Shown here one piece after another: positions 60,347-64,000 of a DNA stretch of 64,000 nt. The notes under the pieces are model-generated. The model did no database searches. It was given only the letters and a program-made list of their open reading frames with translations, and had not been told where the DNA came from. Both the position numbers and the translations under genes were made by a program. The stretch lies in NCBI GenBank assembly GCA_032191485.1, contig JAVDOI010000002.1, forward strand, positions 9,043,120 through 9,107,119, in the 5' to 3' direction. Each line of letters opens with the position of its first letter. The first letter of the stretch is position 1. The stretch comes from Leptoclinus maculatus. Lineage: Eukaryota > Chordata > Actinopteri > Perciformes > Stichaeidae.

Positions 60347-61407
60347 CTTTCTAACTTTCTAATTTCCAGTTCCTCTCCCAAAGCCTTGCTCTGTTTGGCT
60401 GCTTCGACCTGCAGAATAAATAAATACACTTCAGTGCTATCGGTTTTCCATACTGCACAGCTCTCCCAGTCGACAGAAACATGTCACACCGCGCAAATAA
60501 ATAGCTCCCCTGTAACCCAAATAGCGTAATTGCTCAGATCCTGCGCCCCTGCCGGCTCTCTTCCTGGACATAAGAACCTGTCCAGAGACTCCGTCTGCCC
60601 CAAGCACTTTAACACCTCCACCTCTTCCTCCACCCATTTCTGGAGCACGACTGGGGGGGTCCAGTTCACCCATACTACCAACCAACTTCATGTCAAGCAC
60701 TGCACAACATCAGTTCAAATGGACGGGTAACATTCCCCACAGGGAATAAAAGGCTCCCTCCAGCAGCTAAAACACATATACAGGCCTCATAGCACAGCAA
60801 AGTGGGATTAAACATTTCACAACCAGCGATTTAAACTGTGAAACAAATCACAGTAAATAAAACTGCACTGATGAAATATATGTAAAAAACATGAGAAATG
60901 TGCTGCAGGCCAAATAACACACATTTAGCGTAAAAAGACAACCACTACAACTCACTAGAAACAATTACACCTCATACACTTTACAGCTATATATCACAAT
61001 ACAGAATGTGCACGTTGGCATCATGGGTCCATTTACGAGCTTGTCAGCTGCAGTGTAATGTAAACAGATGTGAGTGAAGACACTCAGTGCGGCGGTAGAA
61101 GCAGTTAAAAGCACACAGACCTTTTAACCTCCACCTCTTTCTTTAACTCTGGCCTGCACCTGAACCCAAAAACTCACACCTTCTCTCCCAAGTTGCTGCT
61201 TTTACCTCTAGGTATGGCAACAGAGGGATGTTTTCCCTCCTCGGTGATATTCAATATAGCGTCTGAGATAAACTGTGGGGGCACAGTAGTTGTCCGCACC
61301 AGGCTCAGACCTCCTCTATGTGACCCAAGAGGTCACAGTAAAGCAGGTCTGCTCCACTGGACCTCTGTGAAAGTCTGGGATCATTTACCTTCTTATGGAA
61401 GAGAGCG

Positions 61408-61409
<2 letters not shown>

Positions 61410-61450
<41 letters not shown>
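61410..61450. repeat. (GT)20 microsatellite
   Basis: Perfect 41-base run followed by AGAGAAAGAGA. Confidence 0.97.
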
Positions 61451-61452
<2 letters not shown>

Positions 61453-63075
61453 AGAAAGAGAATCAGGATGCTCCTCAGTTCAAGCTAAGGAAATGAAAAG
61501 TGTTTTCAAATGTTTTCACAACCTGGGGGAAGTTTAAGGACCTTTGCTAATCACTACCACACGTCCCTAAACCTACAGTATTTTGAAGCCCCCTAATAGA
61601 CAGACTCCTACACACACTGGATTACAGTACAACCTGTACCGTGTGAAACCATAGCTAACCGATGCAAAACTCTCTCAATCTCAAATCTGGTTTCAATGAA
61701 TTCAACGGTCAAAATTGGCTAACTTGAATTTCCTAGCTGGATGCCAGTGTAATGTAATATGAACTTCTGTACAGTGCGGCTGAACATAGCTGCATGCATT
61801 TCCTCCCAACATGACATAAAGAAACCTCGGGAATCCCATTCATACCATCATCTAATCCGCCCCCCCCCCATGCCTCGGATGAATATTTATGCTTTCCGGT
61901 GTGTTTGGGTTTAGAGTCGTGCACCGTTGTCACTGGGGGGCATATGTCCGAGACGTGTAATCGTTTCCATGCACGTTCATGGTGTTTACGTTACAGAGCT
62001 TTGCCAGCAAAACAAATGTTTTCGAGACACGTAAACACATCAGCTAATGGCAACAAAGACGGTTCAGCAGCAGGGTTATTACATGAGGTAGTAGAATAAT
62101 CCGGTTAGTTCATCCAAAATGAAAATGTTAGTGGCCAGTGGACGCCACGATGACCTCTTGGTAACATCTTTTGTGGGATACATTTGCTCAGGTTATAGTC
62201 TGAGCTGCAGACAGCCCCGAAGCACTTCCATCTTCCTCTTCAACATCAGCATACATTTCCTGACTGTCCACAAGGCGCGTCACGCTAAAGAAACCAACAT
62301 TACAGGGGGTTTATGAAAGACGGCTGCCTGTATCTTTTGTATTATTTTTACTGTACGGACAATGTGAAAGGTGCTCACGGCGATGAACCTACGGAGAGTT
62401 ATCGGCAGAATCTGCAGCTCTCAGCTCTAATAACTTTACCGTTTTGGTTCTAATCACGGCTCTCATGGCGTCGTATTCGGACACAGCAGGCAGCTGTTTT
62501 CAATTAACAAAAGCTTGACAAATCCACTGTACACTACCTGCTTCTGCACCAAACAGTAGACAGATAGTTTAGAGATGAACTGGTGAACATAATACAGCAT
62601 TTAGCAGCTACAATTACACTCAGGAGTTGGAAGCTTGGCAGTTGGCCAAAGTGGCCAAAAACAATCAGTTATGTCAGGTTTAAGTAAAGGATCCCGGTAC
62701 ATTATGAACCTGAAAGGTGTAGTCTTCATGTTGCAACATACATTTTCATAAAAACAAGCCATTCTAGTGCCCAACACACTCTGAGTTAGTATGAAAATCA
62801 GGCAGAAGAAATACATTTTCTGCCATCTTTGCAGTATGCCCGCGCAAAACCAGCCTGTTTTTTTTTTGGCACAGTAGTCCTGCACTGTTCAGTCTGCGCC
62901 TCCAACCAGCCCAGCGCCGCCCCCACCTTGCCCCCTTTAGTGGCACACCCTCCTCTAAAAGCTTTTTTAATTATGGCAACCATTAAAGCAGTTCTGGCTC
63001 TGAGCTCTGACTGATAGCAGTGTATGCACCGCTGCTCCTCTGAGCCAGCCACATGCTTACATGCACTTATTTTGA

Positions 63076-63076
<1 letters not shown>

Positions 63077-63117
<41 letters not shown>
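63077..63117. repeat. (CA)20 microsatellite
   Basis: Perfect 41-base run followed by GTATGT. Confidence 0.97.
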
Positions 63118-63119
<2 letters not shown>

Positions 63120-64000
63120 ATGTAAAGCACATACAAATAAGCACACATAGGACATATACACAGACACGTATATATATAACTGCACTCGTGGAAGCAAAAT
63201 GCTTTGACCAGACAACCAAACTGGCTCCACTGGCAAAAAAAAAAAAAAAAATAAGATGATTAGACAGATTTTATAAGTCTGCAAAAGTGATGGTGGAGTG
63301 CCCTCATCTACTCAAGAGAGGGAAAGGACAGCAAGAGAAGAGCAAGAGAGGAGGGGAGCCAAATTAAGAGGAAAGACGGGGAGGAAAAAGGGCACGAGGG
63401 AGCAGAGCTATAAAACACTCTTTCCCTAAAGAGGAGGTGTGTGTCTGCTGCTAGATTGTTGAAATAAAGAACTGTGCTGAGAAATAAATGCATGGCTAAA
63501 GATAGAAAGGGCGGCACGGCGGACTAGATGACTCATGCATTGAAAACAGATAAGAACACTTTCAATTATCGACCCGCTATCATAAAACAGAAATGAAAAC
63601 GGTGACATCATGCGCTTGACGAGCCGCACTGGTGTTGCCTGAACATAACGGGTAAGTTATCTCGAGTTCCTCCGAGCCAGGCAGCTAGAAAGAACACGTG
63701 TACGTTTAGGTTGTGCAAGTGCTCCCAGGGCTACTTCTACCTGTGTGAATGCGTCAGTGTTCATGGGATCCCGAGGCCGTCTGGTCTACATAAGACACTA
63801 ATCCAATTGTCACCGTTCTAGGAGACGTATTCGACCCCGGGGCTTGGCGGGGTCACGCTCTCTTCCTGTTTGGACCAATAGGGAGACTCCGTCAGACGGT
63901 CTGACAGGCTGCTACAGCCACTCTCAGGTTACACTGCCTGGGCCCGGGAGCCACAGTGCTCCCAGGGGTCGTTTTCAGGAGGTGTCCATATGTGATGTGT
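63118..64000. other. Noncoding; purine-rich patch and GC-rich end
   Basis: A poly(A) run lies at 63235-63250 and a purine-rich patch at 63316-63410. The last 180 bases are GC-richer with a CCAAT motif on the direct strand (GGACCAATAGG, 63873-63883) near an ETS-like CTTCCTG. GTGCTCCCAGGG occurs at about 63719 and again at about 63957. A promoter beyond the window edge cannot be excluded, but nothing here proves one. Confidence 0.4.

Larger units (their letters stand above)
58055..63076. other. Noncoding; no gene recognised
   Basis: Unique DNA with microsatellites listed separately and poly(A) near 60288-60298. Short overlapping ORFs on both strands at 60437-60730 and 62601-63148 show no domain. 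A small foldback GTGAAAA/TTTTCAC with a 12-base loop lies at about 59412-59437, beside a repeated AACCAAAAAG. Confidence 0.5.

Noticed and set aside
1..64000. CRISPR arrays, bacterial operons, rRNA, complete tRNA genes, intact transposase or reverse transcriptase
   Set aside because: Looked for on both strands by eye; none of the repeated units, long coding runs or domain motifs expected for these was seen.

Overview
The window looks like a piece of a ray-finned (percomorph-type) fish genome. It is moderately AT-rich and full of (CA)n/(GT)n microsatellites. It also carries degraded copies of several interspersed repeats that I recognise as widespread in teleost genomes. There are no bacterial or viral gene arrays, no rRNA or tRNA genes and no CRISPR array. 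No open reading frame encodes a domain I recognise; the longest is 187 codons. I therefore read the window as a gene desert or the inside of one or more very long introns.

Layout. 1-8.5 kb: mostly unique sequence with a LINE-like 3' fragment, poly(C)/poly(G) runs, a palindromic E-box and one attractive minus-strand exon candidate (6105-6196). 8.6-9.9 kb: two old, abutting transposon-like repeats. 9.9-16 kb: AT-rich sequence, a short inverted-repeat element (13084-13400), a (CA)42 array and a minus-strand copy of a repeat whose plus-strand copy lies at 23.5-24.0 kb. 16-31 kb: further remnants, including a tRNA-related SINE-like copy at 29.4-29.7 kb, between unique stretches. 31-51 kb: largely unique sequence with long poly(G)/poly(C) runs, a CpG-dense patch near 39.8-40.0 kb and a 0.5-kb block around 47.5-48.1 kb that resembles a conserved enhancer or alternative exon. 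51.2-51.8 kb: a striking element built from about 30 TACG/CGTA cores with a 25-bp direct repeat and internal palindromes; it is the most unusual structure here. 52-64 kb: unique sequence with microsatellites, a perfect 12-bp-arm hairpin, a POU/homeodomain-rich block at 54.3-54.5 kb and another minus-strand exon candidate (57990-58054).

No set of genes can be shown to work together. Six short exon candidates with good splice signals are listed at low confidence. Three on the minus strand can be chained in a compatible reading phase, but similar signals occur by chance in 64 kb and the encoded peptides match nothing I know. Segments called 'possible conserved noncoding' are inferred from complexity, lack of repeats and motif content only. 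No alignment was possible, and all repeat family assignments rest on memory of recurrent teleost sequences rather than a database search.
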